From Bacteroidota bacterium (GTDB lineage: Bacteria; Bacteroidota; Bacteroidia; Bacteroidales; F082): a stretch of DNA of 38,154 nucleotides. Positions 8,276-17,012 of the stretch are shown piece by piece. The notes beneath the pieces were generated by a model. That model did no database searches. It had not been told where the DNA came from and saw nothing but the letters and a program-made list of their open reading frames with translations. The position numbers were made by a program, and so were the translations under genes. The stretch lies in assembly GCA_018336075.1 (NCBI GenBank), contig JAGXRB010000042.1:1-38154 (forward strand). Direction: 5' to 3'. The first letter of the stretch is position 1. Each line of letters starts with the position of its first letter.

Positions 8276-9466
8276 TTAAACATTTTCTTTTTGAAATAAT
8301 GCTGGTATTGTTCTTAAAATTAACCTGATATCACCCCAAAAAGAATAAGTTCTTGCGTATTGATTGTCGAGTGCTTTGCGTTCTTCCTCTGACATTGCAC
8401 CTTTTTTTCCTCGTTTTTCTACCTGCCATAGACCAGTTATACCAGCTGGACCCATAAATCGCTCACTCCAGTCATCGGATGTGAGCAACTCTGCCTCGTA
8501 AAGTGGCAATGGCCTGTTGCCAACAATGGACATGTCACCTTTCAACACATTAATTAGTTGAGGAATTTCATCAATGCTGGTATTTCTTATAAATTTACCA
8601 ACTTTGGTAACGCGGGGATCATCCTTAATTTTAATAAAAGTTGAGCTTCCCTTTCTCTTTTTTGTTTCATCGTACCAATATTCGCAAATCTTTTTTCCTT
8701 CAGAGAAAAGTACCGAAGAACATGTCTCACCATTTTCTAAAACTGCACACTTTGGACAAAATTCCTCTATTTCTTCACCTTTTTCAGAATCTAATTCGTA
8801 CTGATTAAGATGCTTAAGATTTTGCAAAGCACTGTCAGCCCCAATTCGCATCGATCGGAATTTGTAAAAATCAAATATTCTGTAGCTGGTTCCGACTCTT
8901 TTGGAGGTATAGTAAACTTTACCTTTTGATTCGAGACGTATTGCAATGGCTGTTATTATGAAGACTGGCGAGAGCCCCAACAATGCAGCAGAAGAAACAA
9001 AAATATCGAAAAGCCGCTTATTCCATGGAATTTTGTACTCTCTATGCACTTGTTCAAGCGATCTGTCGATAGAGAAGTACTCCAGATAACGAATTAATCC
9101 AGTTATTCGCTGGTAAATTCCTTCCGGATCAACCTTGTTTTCGTAAAAATCTGATATCCTAATTTTGAAAGCTTCCTGCTTAAAGGATGGAGAGGATTCT
9201 TCCGAAAAGATTAGAAATGGCTTATTAGGATGAATATTTTGGATACGAAGCATCTTGAATATCTCAAGTGCATTCATACCTGGAAGGTTAAGTTCACAGA
9301 TTATTGCATCGACATCTGAATTGTTTTTTAAGTAATTAATACATGAAAAACTATTTTCAGAAAGTATCATTGTAAATAACTCAGGCTTACTTTTCAGGCT
9401 GTCGATAAATTTAAAATTACCGCCTGTATATAAGATCTTCAAAACCTGTGTGTCTGAACTGTCCAT
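8276..9466 (-). CDS. Phosphoglycosyl transferase (WbaP/PglC-type sugar transferase) fused to a degenerate receiver domain
   Basis: Residues 1 to about 128 have the layout of a response-regulator receiver (REC) domain without its key residues. The acidic pair of strand 1 is missing (ILYTGGN, 11-17), and the phospho-acceptor Asp is replaced by Glu58 in IICELNLPGM. Ser88 and Lys111 are retained. Residues 145-396 form a bacterial sugar transferase. It has a membrane re-entrant helix (RLFDIFVSSAALLGLSPVF), the KRVG motif (189-192), FYKFRSM (200-206), the catalytic Asp299-Glu300 dyad in SIDEIPQLINVLKGDMSIVG, and GITGLWQV. An insert between FRSM and the dyad carries four cysteines (237, 240, 249, 261). 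This class moves a sugar-1-phosphate from a nucleotide sugar to undecaprenyl phosphate, the first step of polymer synthesis. The gene lies 22 bases after a complete receiver gene. The transferred sugar is unknown. Confidence 0.85.
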   Translation of the reverse strand: MDSSDTQVLKILYTGGNFKFIDSLKSKPELFTMILSENSFSCINYLKNNSDVDAIICELNLPGMNALEIFKMLRIQNIHPNKPFLIFSEESSPSFKQEAFKIRISDFYENKVDPEGIYQRITGLIRYLEYFSIDRSLEQVHREYKIPWNKRLFDIFVSSAALLGLSPVFIITAIAIRLESKGKVYYTSKRVGTSYRIFDFYKFRSMRIGADSALQNLKHLNQYELDSEKGEEIEEFCPKCAVLENGETCSSVLFSEGKKICEYWYDETKKRKGSSTFIKIKDDPRVTKVGKFIRNTSIDEIPQLINVLKGDMSIVGNRPLPLYEAELLTSDDWSERFMGPAGITGLWQVEKRGKKGAMSEEERKALDNQYARTYSFWGDIRLILRTIPALFQKENV

Positions 9467-9488
9467 AGTTAGCTCGCTTTAAAATGTG

Positions 9489-9863
9489 CTATTTTCTGGC
9501 AATCAGAAGTTCAATTCTAATGGAAAGCTCTTCCGGATTAAAAGGTTTAACCATATAATCGTTTGCCCCGAGCTTTAAACATTTGATTTTTTCCTGACTA
9601 CTTTCAATTCCTGAAAGCATTATCATTGGGATGTCTTTAAAATATCCGCTGGATCTTACGTTTTTTATGAACTCATACCCATCCATGTTCGGCATCTGAA
9701 TATCCGCTACTATGAGCTCTGGCATGTTTCCTTCTTCCAGCCATCTCATTCCATCAAGACCATCATTTCTCGTAATAACTTCATAGATCTTGCTTAAATA
9801 ATTCTCAAGTAGCATACGTATGCTAAGTTCATCATCGATAACCAGAATTTTTTTCTTTATCAT
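9489..9863 (-). CDS. Single-domain response regulator (CheY-like receiver)
   Basis: The 124-residue protein is a stand-alone receiver domain with all the conserved residues: the acidic pair in LVIDDE (Asp10-Asp11), the phospho-acceptor Asp54 in LIVADIQMPNMDG, Ser84 in IMLSG, and Lys106 in MVKPF. No output domain follows. I chose the ATG at 9861-9863, giving MIKKKILVIDD; a TTG three codons upstream is the only other in-frame option nearby. It is the first gene of the exopolysaccharide run and lies 22 bases before the pseudo-receiver phosphoglycosyl transferase, so it may regulate that enzyme or another pathway component through phosphorylation. No histidine kinase gene is visible in the window. 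Confidence 0.9.
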   Translation of the reverse strand: MIKKKILVIDDELSIRMLLENYLSKIYEVITRNDGLDGMRWLEEGNMPELIVADIQMPNMDGYEFIKNVRSSGYFKDIPMIMLSGIESSQEKIKCLKLGANDYMVKPFNPEELSIRIELLIARK

Positions 9864-10175
9864 TATTTCCAAGGTTATATTTACTTCTTAAAAAATGTAT
9901 TCTAAATCAATCCTTAAATATGATTGGTATAAAGCTTTTTTATCATTTCGTTAGTACCACTTAAAAACACCACAAAAAATTGCTAAATCTCTTCAAAACG
10001 CATTTCTATTAAATCCATTTTTGCCCATATAAGCAGCAAATTTAAGTAAAAATGTATGCAAAATTTATATTTTTTTTTAAGTTATTTACATTTATTGTTT
10101 CCTGAAAAAAAATAATGTTGTTTTATGGACTACATTTAGAAGAATAAATAAAATCTGTATTCAAAATCGATGTTA
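9864..10175. other. Intergenic region upstream of the exopolysaccharide genes
   Basis: This stretch of about 310 bases is very AT-rich, with runs of A and T, and holds no convincing reading frame, RNA gene or strong hairpin. It separates uvrB from the receiver gene and is the likely promoter region of the exopolysaccharide run. The only motif I can point to is the -7 box at 10037-10044. Confidence 0.6.
10037..10062 (-). promoter_or_regulatory. Candidate promoter of the exopolysaccharide run
   Basis: On the minus strand TAAATTTG (10044-10037) matches TAnnTTTG exactly, and a TTTG lies upstream at 10062-10059. The spacing of 14 bases is shorter than the usual 17 to 20, so the -33 assignment is weak. 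It would give a leader of about 160 bases before the receiver gene. Confidence 0.3.
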
Positions 10176-12200
10176 TTATTTTTTCTTTTCAATCATTAAG
10201 TTCTCATAATCAGCTATTTCATCTCTAAGTCTTGCTGCTTCAACAAAATCTAGCTCTTTGACTGCATCTTGCATGGCTTTTTTATTTTTTTGAATAGCTT
10301 TTTGGATTGCTTCTATTGACATGTAGGCAACAACAGGATCTGCAGCCAGAGATTGGCGACTTTCAAAGGAATAGTTTCCGCTTTCGCTTTCATTTTTACT
10401 TTTATTGGATTGCCCCATTGATGCCGGCATAGACTTAACAATTGAACGAGGAGTTATACCATGAAGGGTGTTATAGGCAATCTGCTTTTCTCTTTTACGG
10501 TTCGTTTCATCAATAGTTCTTTGCATGGATCCGGTTATGACATCTGCATACATAATAACTTTGCTGTTGACGTTTCTGGCAGCCCGACCAGCTGTCTGAG
10601 TTAGTGATCGTTCAGAGCGGAGAAATCCTTCCTTGTCAGCATCAAGAATGGCTACCAGGCTTACTTCCGGTAAATCCAACCCTTCACGCAACAGATTTAC
10701 ACCAACTAAAACATCAAACTCACCCATTCTTAAACCTCTCATGATTTCAACACGTTCAAGGGTTTCAACATCTGAGTGAATGTAACGACTTTTTATATCA
10801 AGTCTGCCTATATATTTGTTTAGTTCTTCAGCCATCCTTTTCGTAAGTGTGGTGACAAGCACACGTTGTCCTGAAATGATTGTCTGTGAAATTTCTTCAA
10901 GGAGATCATCAATCTGGTTCAGACTTGGCCTTACTTCAATGATAGGATCAAGCAATCCTGTGGGCCTAATCAATTGTTCCACTACAACACCTTCTGATTG
11001 CTGAAGTTCATAGTCAGCCGGAGTTGCACTCACATAAATGGTTTGTCCGCTGAGGGCTTCAAATTCATCAAACTTCAGTGGTCTGTTATCAAGCGCTGCA
11101 GGAAGCCTGAAACCATATTCAACAAGGGTTTGCTTGCGCGAACGGTCGCCACCATACATCGCTCTGAGCTGTGGTATGGTGACATGACTTTCGTCGATAA
11201 TTGAAATGTAATCATCAGGGAAATAATCCAACAGGCAAAAGGGTCTTGAGCCTGGTTTACGCCGGTCAAAATACAGAGAGTAGTTTTCAATTCCGCTGCA
11301 ATAACCCAGTTCTCGCATCATTTCAATATCGTAAGTCACTCTGTCTTCAAGTCTTTTAGCTTCTTCATTTTTACCTATTTCTCTGAAATATGCTACATGT
11401 TTAAACAGATCACTCTGGATTTCAAAAAGAGATTCTTTAAGACGGTCAGGGGAAGTGACAAAAATGTTTGCAGGATAAATCGTAACGAGGTCCATTTTAT
11501 CGATGGTTTTACCATTGACAGGATCAAAGCTTTCGATACTTTCAATTTCTTCTCCCCAGAACATAATTCTGAACCCGGTATCCATATAGGCTGGAAAAAT
11601 ATCCAGTGTATCGCCCTTTACCCTGAACTGACCACGTCCGGGCTCAATAATTGACCGGCTGTACAAAGCATTCACCAATGATTGCAATAAAAAGTTTCTG
11701 CTTATTGTTTGTCCTTTTTCGAGAAGAATGACATTATTAGAGAAATCATCCGGATTGCCAATTCCGTAGATGCAAGAAACTGAAGAAACTACAATTATAT
11801 CTCTTCTGCCGGATAGGAGGGAAGATGTAGTAGAAAGTCTCAATTTTTCTATTTCATCGTTTATTGAAAGATCCTTTTCTATATAGGTGTTAGTTACAGG
11901 AATAAATGCTTCAGGCTGGTAGTAATCGTAGTATGAAACGAAATACTCAACTGCATTTTCAGGAAAGAATTGTTTGAATTCACTATATAGCTGTGCTGCA
12001 AGGGTTTTGTTATGACTTAAAATCAATGCAGGCCTTTTCACCTGCGCTAAAACGTTTGCAATAGTGAAAGTTTTTCCAGATCCTGTCACTCCAAGCAATG
12101 TTTGTGCGGTATCACCCCGTGAAAGCCCTTCAACAAGTTGTTTAATTGCATCAGGCTGATCACCTGTTGGATAAAAATCTGATTGTAGCTTAAAATTCAT
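10176..12200 (-). CDS. uvrB: Excinuclease ABC subunit B (UvrB)
   Basis: The 674-residue protein matches the usual UvrB length. It carries Walker A GVTGSGKT (37-44), the beta-hairpin region YYDYYQPEAFIP that clamps DNA, the Walker B/DEAD-like DESH in the helicase core, SATPADYE (motif III), and QTAGRAARN (motif VI). It ends in a C-terminal UVR domain (KAMQDAVKELDFVEAARLRDEI region) that contacts UvrC. In nucleotide excision repair UvrB receives damaged DNA from UvrA and recruits UvrC for incision. The gene is 44 bases downstream of the EEP-fold gene and may be the last member of the mutL run. A -7 box in the gap suggests it can also be transcribed alone. uvrA and uvrC are not in the window. 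Confidence 0.98.
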   Translation of the reverse strand: MNFKLQSDFYPTGDQPDAIKQLVEGLSRGDTAQTLLGVTGSGKTFTIANVLAQVKRPALILSHNKTLAAQLYSEFKQFFPENAVEYFVSYYDYYQPEAFIPVTNTYIEKDLSINDEIEKLRLSTTSSLLSGRRDIIVVSSVSCIYGIGNPDDFSNNVILLEKGQTISRNFLLQSLVNALYSRSIIEPGRGQFRVKGDTLDIFPAYMDTGFRIMFWGEEIESIESFDPVNGKTIDKMDLVTIYPANIFVTSPDRLKESLFEIQSDLFKHVAYFREIGKNEEAKRLEDRVTYDIEMMRELGYCSGIENYSLYFDRRKPGSRPFCLLDYFPDDYISIIDESHVTIPQLRAMYGGDRSRKQTLVEYGFRLPAALDNRPLKFDEFEALSGQTIYVSATPADYELQQSEGVVVEQLIRPTGLLDPIIEVRPSLNQIDDLLEEISQTIISGQRVLVTTLTKRMAEELNKYIGRLDIKSRYIHSDVETLERVEIMRGLRMGEFDVLVGVNLLREGLDLPEVSLVAILDADKEGFLRSERSLTQTAGRAARNVNSKVIMYADVITGSMQRTIDETNRKREKQIAYNTLHGITPRSIVKSMPASMGQSNKSKNESESGNYSFESRQSLAADPVVAYMSIEAIQKAIQKNKKAMQDAVKELDFVEAARLRDEIADYENLMIEKKK

Positions 12201-12217
12201 TTATTGTTTTTAAGCCA

Positions 12218-12225
12218 CAAAGGTA
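12218..12225 (-). promoter_or_regulatory. Candidate -7 box before uvrB
   Basis: The minus strand reads TACCTTTG, an exact TAnnTTTG match, 17 bases before the uvrB ATG. That would leave a very short leader. No -33 element at normal spacing is clear. Confidence 0.3.
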
Positions 12226-12244
12226 CAATTTCAAATGCAAAATA

Positions 12245-13363
12245 TCAGGGGAAGTACTTCAGATTTGCTATAACCGGATAATGATCCGAATAAGGTATCT
12301 TGAAAACTTCTGATTTGGCAGGTTGAAATCCTTGAGAATAAAAAATATAGTCTATTCTTAACCAAGGAAGATTTCCTGCATAGGTGGCACCTAAAAATCT
12401 GCCTGACTTCAAATGAACATCTTTCAGACCCGACTGCTTTAGCATGCTGTATGTGTATGAAGCTGGTGTATCATTAAAATCTCCGGTGATAAGATGTGGA
12501 ATATCTGTTTTTTTTAAAAACTTCCTTAGATCATCCAACTCAATTGCCCTTATCCTAAACGAGTTAAGAAGTTTTCCTAAAATACTTTTTCCATGGGTTT
12601 TGATTTTATCCATTTCCAGCGCTGCTGCTTCACTAAACATATCAATTTCGCCTTTTTGCAGACTAAATGAAACAAGATGAATATTTGAGATTCTTACTGC
12701 CGTAACTGAATCCATTTGAATATCTGCAAAAACGCCAATATTTCGTCCGGTAACAGATGGAATTGAACCTTTACCGACGATGGGATATTTGCTAAGAATT
12801 ACAAAACCATCTGACTGAATTCCACCTTTTTTCCAGTAACCAGCAAAATGATAGTAATCAAAACCACTGTTGGAAGCGAATTTTTTCAGGTCTTCATTAA
12901 TGTTGCCAGACCATGACCTGAATTCCTGAACTGATGCAATGTCTAAATTTCTCTCATTAATAAAGGACATGATATTCTCAGGAGGCTCTAATTTTGTTGT
13001 CATTTTTGCAAAACTTCTGAAGCCATGCACATTGTATGTCATGATCGCAATATTGCCTTCAACAGTAGAATTGTTGTAACCAACATATTTTCTTAAAAGT
13101 GGCAAAGCCAGCAAGAGAATAACGAGTTGAACAAAGGCAAACTTACTATGAAATAAAATTAAAATCAGCAATGAAAGGATGGCCAGAGAAAAAAACAATG
13201 GAAAAAAAAGACCGAAAATTGCCATTACACTTGTCTCGGCAGGATTAAAAGAGCTCGAAAATATTGATAAAAGCAGCAGTAACCCAATGACTGCACTCAC
13301 GGGATTAATTAGAATAAGAAAAATAGTTCTGAACAAAGTCAAAGGTCTTTTCTTTTTACGCAT
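12245..13363 (-). CDS. Endonuclease/exonuclease/phosphatase (EEP) fold protein with N-terminal membrane helices
   Basis: Three hydrophobic helices (about 16-38, 48-70, 76-92) are followed by an EEP domain (about 104-372). The family's catalytic residues can be followed: Asn111 in MTYNVHGF, Glu147 in VQEFRS, His229 in SNIHL, Asp295 and Asn297 in GDFNDTP, Asp338 in RIDYIF, and the Asp360-His361 pair in SDHYPV. The family includes nucleases and phosphodiesterases or phosphatases, all metal dependent. With three helices at the N-terminus the catalytic domain would be on the periplasmic face if the N-terminus is cytoplasmic, which argues against a DNA-repair role despite its neighbours mutL and uvrB. 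It begins four bases after the rhomboid gene upstream, so it is probably part of the same transcript. The substrate is unknown. Confidence 0.85.
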   Translation of the reverse strand: MRKKKRPLTLFRTIFLILINPVSAVIGLLLLLSIFSSSFNPAETSVMAIFGLFFPLFFSLAILSLLILILFHSKFAFVQLVILLLALPLLRKYVGYNNSTVEGNIAIMTYNVHGFRSFAKMTTKLEPPENIMSFINERNLDIASVQEFRSWSGNINEDLKKFASNSGFDYYHFAGYWKKGGIQSDGFVILSKYPIVGKGSIPSVTGRNIGVFADIQMDSVTAVRISNIHLVSFSLQKGEIDMFSEAAALEMDKIKTHGKSILGKLLNSFRIRAIELDDLRKFLKKTDIPHLITGDFNDTPASYTYSMLKQSGLKDVHLKSGRFLGATYAGNLPWLRIDYIFYSQGFQPAKSEVFKIPYSDHYPVIANLKYFP

Positions 13364-13367
13364 GCAT

Positions 13368-14279
13368 TTAACTTTTAGTGTTGCTGTTTCTAAATAAAAT
13401 TTCCTTTTCCCGACTGCTTAGGCTATCATAGCCCGATTTTGAGATTTTGTCTAAAATTGCATCTATTACTTTCTGTTCGGCAATTTTTCTTTTGTTGTAT
13501 TCATCATCATCCAACGGACGTTCAGGTTTTCCGGCAGGATTGCGATAAGTAGTTTTCATCTTTCTTTTTCGTGGAAAAATTTCAGGAAATGACAAAACAT
13601 CTTTCCCTCCTTTTAATATGAAAACATACAGAAACCCCCAAAATGCACCTCCAAGATGTGCAATATGACCCCCAGGATTGGAACCTTGAATGCTAAAAAT
13701 ATCAATAATTATAAAAAAGATTGCAAGGTATTTAAGTCTGACAGGGCCTATCAGAAAGAGGTTAACGGTATATTGTGGTACATAAGCTGCCATAGCCACA
13801 AGTATTGCCAGCACTGAGGCTGATGCCCCCAAAGCAATGGCGAAAGGATTTGATTCAAGAAATACCGGGAAGAAGTTGTAGGAAATAATGTAAAAAAATG
13901 CACCTGTCAGCCCGCCAAGAATATAAGTCCAAAACAATTGTCTCTCGTTAAGGTATTGAAGGAATATAGTTCCTCCGAAATACAAAACCAGCATATTGAA
14001 GAAAAGATGAAAGAAACCCTCATGAAGAAACATGTATGTAACAACAGTCCAGGGTTTTATCATAAGCATTTCAAAAGATGACGGAACAGCCAGCCAATAT
14101 GTCAAAATCGAAAGGCCTGAAGATGTTTTCAACTGAAACAACCATAAAACAAGATTGATCAGGTAAACAAGCGCAAAAACTCCAACATTGATGAGTATTA
14201 ATCGTGGAAAAACAGACTTACGTGAGAAGAAAATCCTTACAGAATCAAAGAAGTTTGAGTTGTTATAGTATGGATTCAT
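13368..14279 (-). CDS. Rhomboid family intramembrane serine protease (first of two copies in coordinate order)
   Basis: The 303-residue protein shows the rhomboid core: HEGFFHLFFNM (residues 86-96, with the oxyanion-site Asn95), the catalytic serine Ser153 in ALGASASVLA, and the catalytic His208 in HIAHLGGAFWGF. The motif around the serine is GASAS rather than the common GASGA, still compatible with the GxSx rule. A polar basic tail of about 75 residues (225-303) should be cytoplasmic. Rhomboids cut single-pass membrane proteins within or near the membrane. It lies 11 bases after the second rhomboid gene and four before the EEP gene. Its substrates are unknown. Confidence 0.93.
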   Translation of the reverse strand: MNPYYNNSNFFDSVRIFFSRKSVFPRLILINVGVFALVYLINLVLWLFQLKTSSGLSILTYWLAVPSSFEMLMIKPWTVVTYMFLHEGFFHLFFNMLVLYFGGTIFLQYLNERQLFWTYILGGLTGAFFYIISYNFFPVFLESNPFAIALGASASVLAILVAMAAYVPQYTVNLFLIGPVRLKYLAIFFIIIDIFSIQGSNPGGHIAHLGGAFWGFLYVFILKGGKDVLSFPEIFPRKRKMKTTYRNPAGKPERPLDDDEYNKRKIAEQKVIDAILDKISKSGYDSLSSREKEILFRNSNTKS

Positions 14280-14290
14280 AATTCATAGTA

Positions 14291-15142
14291 TCAATGCAAT
14301 TCACCTTTTCTTTTCCAGTAAACGATTAAAATGTATCCGAATAGCATCCCACCTAAATGTGCAAAGTGAGCAATGTTATTTCCAGGCCTGTTCATTACAC
14401 CTTCGAATAACTCAAAAGCTCCGTATATCATCACAAAATATTTGGCTTTTATTGGAATCGCAAAATAAAGGTAAATAACTGAATTTGGAAACATCATCCC
14501 AAACGCCAGCAGTATACCAAAAACCGCCCCTGATGCACCAACGACAACGGATTGGTTAAGATAAAATTCCTTATATTCTGTCATGAAAGCTACTGTGGCC
14601 TGCATTGCCTCAATATTATCCGGATTCACTGACAGCATTCTTATATTTCTTTGAAATTCCTGAAAATCTAACCAAATCTGTCCGGAAAACTGATTTAAGA
14701 CAAAAGTATGATTGGAAGTAAACTTACCTAAAACAGCAATTTCCTGGGTATTTAAGAAGGTATTGATGTCGTTGAGAGTTGGCATCATTTGAAAATATAT
14801 CCAGATAATATAAACGATACCAGCACCTATTCCAGTGACCATATAATATATGAGAAATCTTTTGCCGCCCCAGACATTCTCGAGGGTATTCCCAAACATC
14901 CACAGCGCGAACATATTAAAAAGTATATGTGTAAAGCCTCCATGCATGAACATGTAAGTTACAAACTGATAAGGATGAAAGTCGGACGCACTTACAAAAT
15001 GAAGTCCCAGAAGTTTTGTAAGGTCAATTCTGAAAGTGCTTTCAAATGTTATTGTTGCCAGAAAAAAGAGCCCGTTAATGATGAGCAGGTTCTTTACAAC
15101 GGGTGGCAATAACTGAAATCCAGTTGGACGAAATTGAGACAT
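14291..15142 (-). CDS. Rhomboid family intramembrane serine protease with large internal loop
   Basis: The rhomboid core is present. HGGFTHILFNM (67-77) includes Asn76, VGASGAVFG has the catalytic Ser204, and AHFAHLGGMLFG has the catalytic His262. Between the third helix (ending about 118) and the serine helix there is an unusually long polar segment (about 119-197) with several charged and aromatic residues. Many rhomboids have only a short loop here, so this insert might restrict substrate access or bind a partner. It is 11 bases downstream of mutL and paired with a second, diverged rhomboid gene. Both are probably active by their residues; the physiological substrates cannot be guessed. 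Confidence 0.93.
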   Translation of the reverse strand: MSQFRPTGFQLLPPVVKNLLIINGLFFLATITFESTFRIDLTKLLGLHFVSASDFHPYQFVTYMFMHGGFTHILFNMFALWMFGNTLENVWGGKRFLIYYMVTGIGAGIVYIIWIYFQMMPTLNDINTFLNTQEIAVLGKFTSNHTFVLNQFSGQIWLDFQEFQRNIRMLSVNPDNIEAMQATVAFMTEYKEFYLNQSVVVGASGAVFGILLAFGMMFPNSVIYLYFAIPIKAKYFVMIYGAFELFEGVMNRPGNNIAHFAHLGGMLFGYILIVYWKRKGELH

Positions 15143-15153
15143 AAGTTATGAAG

Positions 15154-16992
15154 TTATTGTTTAATTAACGTAAAAAGATCATTTGTAGTCAATACATTAA
15201 GAATTTTTCTTCCATCAGGTGCAACATCAACTATCTGACATGCAAAAAGCTGATCAATCAGAGAACTCATTTCCTGCTCAGATAATTGTTGTCCATACCG
15301 AATGGCAAGATTTGCTGCCAAAGATCTTGCCAGATTCTGTTTTTTGTCAATTTGTAAGTCAGAACTGTTTGTTTTATACATTTCAAGCACATGCTCGATC
15401 ATTTCTGTTGCATTTCTGTCACCGAAACCTTCTGGCGAACCATTGACTACAAAGGTTCTAAGTCCCAAAGATTCAATGTTAAATCCAAGCATATGCAAAT
15501 CTTCATGAAGTTCTGCAAGTAAATCGGCATCGGAGGCGTTTAGCTGTATTGTCTGAGGAAAAAGCTCTTGCTGAGAACCAAGTTTTCTATTTTCGAGCTG
15601 TTTGAGATATTTTTCAAAAAGAATTCTCCAATGTGCAAGATGCTGATCAATAAGCATTAGCCCTGATTTTACTGATGACATGATGAAGGTTGACTGAATC
15701 TGAAGAAATTTTGAATGAGCCGATTGAATTCCTTTCAATGCTGTTTTTTCAGGCAGTATTGTTTCTCTTTCAATGTTGTCAAAATTTACATTTTCATGAA
15801 AAATACGCCAGTTTTCAGTTTGAATTTTAGGTGCTTGAGGTTGAGGGCTCCATTGTTGCTTTGTAGGACCAGGGTTAGAAAACGGATTGTAATCAGGATT
15901 CAGACCTATCGAAGGTGGCTGCACTGGTCTTCCTGTCCGGCTGATATCGCCGAAATCAATTCCATGATCTGAGGTTGATTCAAAATCAATCTGAGGACTT
16001 AGGTTATGCTGACCGAGCGACTTTTTCACTGCTGCATGTATTACAGCGTAAACCAGCTTTGTGTCTTGAAAATTGACTTCAGTTTTTGTGGGATGAATGT
16101 TGATATCGATCTCTGATGGATCAATCATGATATGTAAAAAATACGTTGGAAAGCTATCCCTCGGCAAAAGCTCCTGAAAAGCATTTTCGACAGCATGATG
16201 CAAATAATGGTGTTTTATGAATCTTTTATTCACAAAAAAGTATTGCTCTCCGCGTGTTTTACGTGCGTATTCTGCTTTGCCAATGAAGCCTTCGACAGAT
16301 AGATTTTCTGATTTTTGATGAACAGGGAGAAGTCTTTCGTTGTATAAATTTCCAAAAAGTGCCACAACGCGTTGCTTCATGCTACCGCCATAAAGGTGAA
16401 ACAGCTCCTTTTCGTTATGAATCAGCGTAAAGCCAATTTCAGGATGAATAAGGCTCACACGATGAAATTCATCAAGGATATGACGCATTTCTGCTGGGGG
16501 CGCTTTCAGGAAATTCCTTCGTGCAGGCACATTAAAGAAAAGATTTTTTACCGCAAAACTTGTTCCCGGATCGCATGAACAGATTTCCTGAGATACAAAA
16601 GTTGAGCCTTCAACTTTAATGAAAGTGCCATATTCGACTTCATGGCGCCGACTTTTCATCTCAACTTGCGCAATTGCAGCAATACTCGCCAGTGCTTCAC
16701 CACGAAAACCCATCGTTCGGATAGCAAACAGATCATCCGCCTTGTTTATTTTTGAGGTTGCATGACGTTCGAAGGACATTCGCGCATCAGTTTCTGACAT
16801 GCCACATCCATTGTCGATTACCTGAATAAGCGTTTTTCCGGCATCTTTCAAAATGATATCAATCTTAGATGCTCCGGCATCAATTGCATTCTCCAGCAGT
16901 TCTTTAACAGCTGATGCCGGACGCTGAATGACCTCGCCGGCTGCAATTTGATTGGCTACTGAATCCGGAAGTAGTTTAATGATATCACTCAT
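15154..16992 (-). CDS. mutL: DNA mismatch repair protein MutL
   Basis: The N-terminal GHKL ATPase is complete. It has ELLENAIDAGA with catalytic Glu31 and Asn35, DNGCGM (60-65), HATSKI (77-82) and TMGFRGEALASIA (93-105). The transducer domain follows to about 330, then a Pro/Gln-rich linker (350-395) and the C-terminal dimerisation domain. In that domain the endonuclease motif usually written DQHA(x)2E(x)4E reads DQHLAHWRILFE (449-460), so the first Glu is Trp. The C-terminal metal motif usually ending in GRP reads APDGRKIL. The protein couples MutS mismatch recognition to downstream repair. It is 20 bases after a small membrane-protein gene and 11 before a rhomboid gene. Identity is firm; nuclease activity is questionable. 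Confidence 0.97.
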   Translation of the reverse strand: MSDIIKLLPDSVANQIAAGEVIQRPASAVKELLENAIDAGASKIDIILKDAGKTLIQVIDNGCGMSETDARMSFERHATSKINKADDLFAIRTMGFRGEALASIAAIAQVEMKSRRHEVEYGTFIKVEGSTFVSQEICSCDPGTSFAVKNLFFNVPARRNFLKAPPAEMRHILDEFHRVSLIHPEIGFTLIHNEKELFHLYGGSMKQRVVALFGNLYNERLLPVHQKSENLSVEGFIGKAEYARKTRGEQYFFVNKRFIKHHYLHHAVENAFQELLPRDSFPTYFLHIMIDPSEIDINIHPTKTEVNFQDTKLVYAVIHAAVKKSLGQHNLSPQIDFESTSDHGIDFGDISRTGRPVQPPSIGLNPDYNPFSNPGPTKQQWSPQPQAPKIQTENWRIFHENVNFDNIERETILPEKTALKGIQSAHSKFLQIQSTFIMSSVKSGLMLIDQHLAHWRILFEKYLKQLENRKLGSQQELFPQTIQLNASDADLLAELHEDLHMLGFNIESLGLRTFVVNGSPEGFGDRNATEMIEHVLEMYKTNSSDLQIDKKQNLARSLAANLAIRYGQQLSEQEMSSLIDQLFACQIVDVAPDGRKILNVLTTNDLFTLIKQ

Positions 16993-17012
16993 TTAATCAA
17001 AATCTCCTTGAA

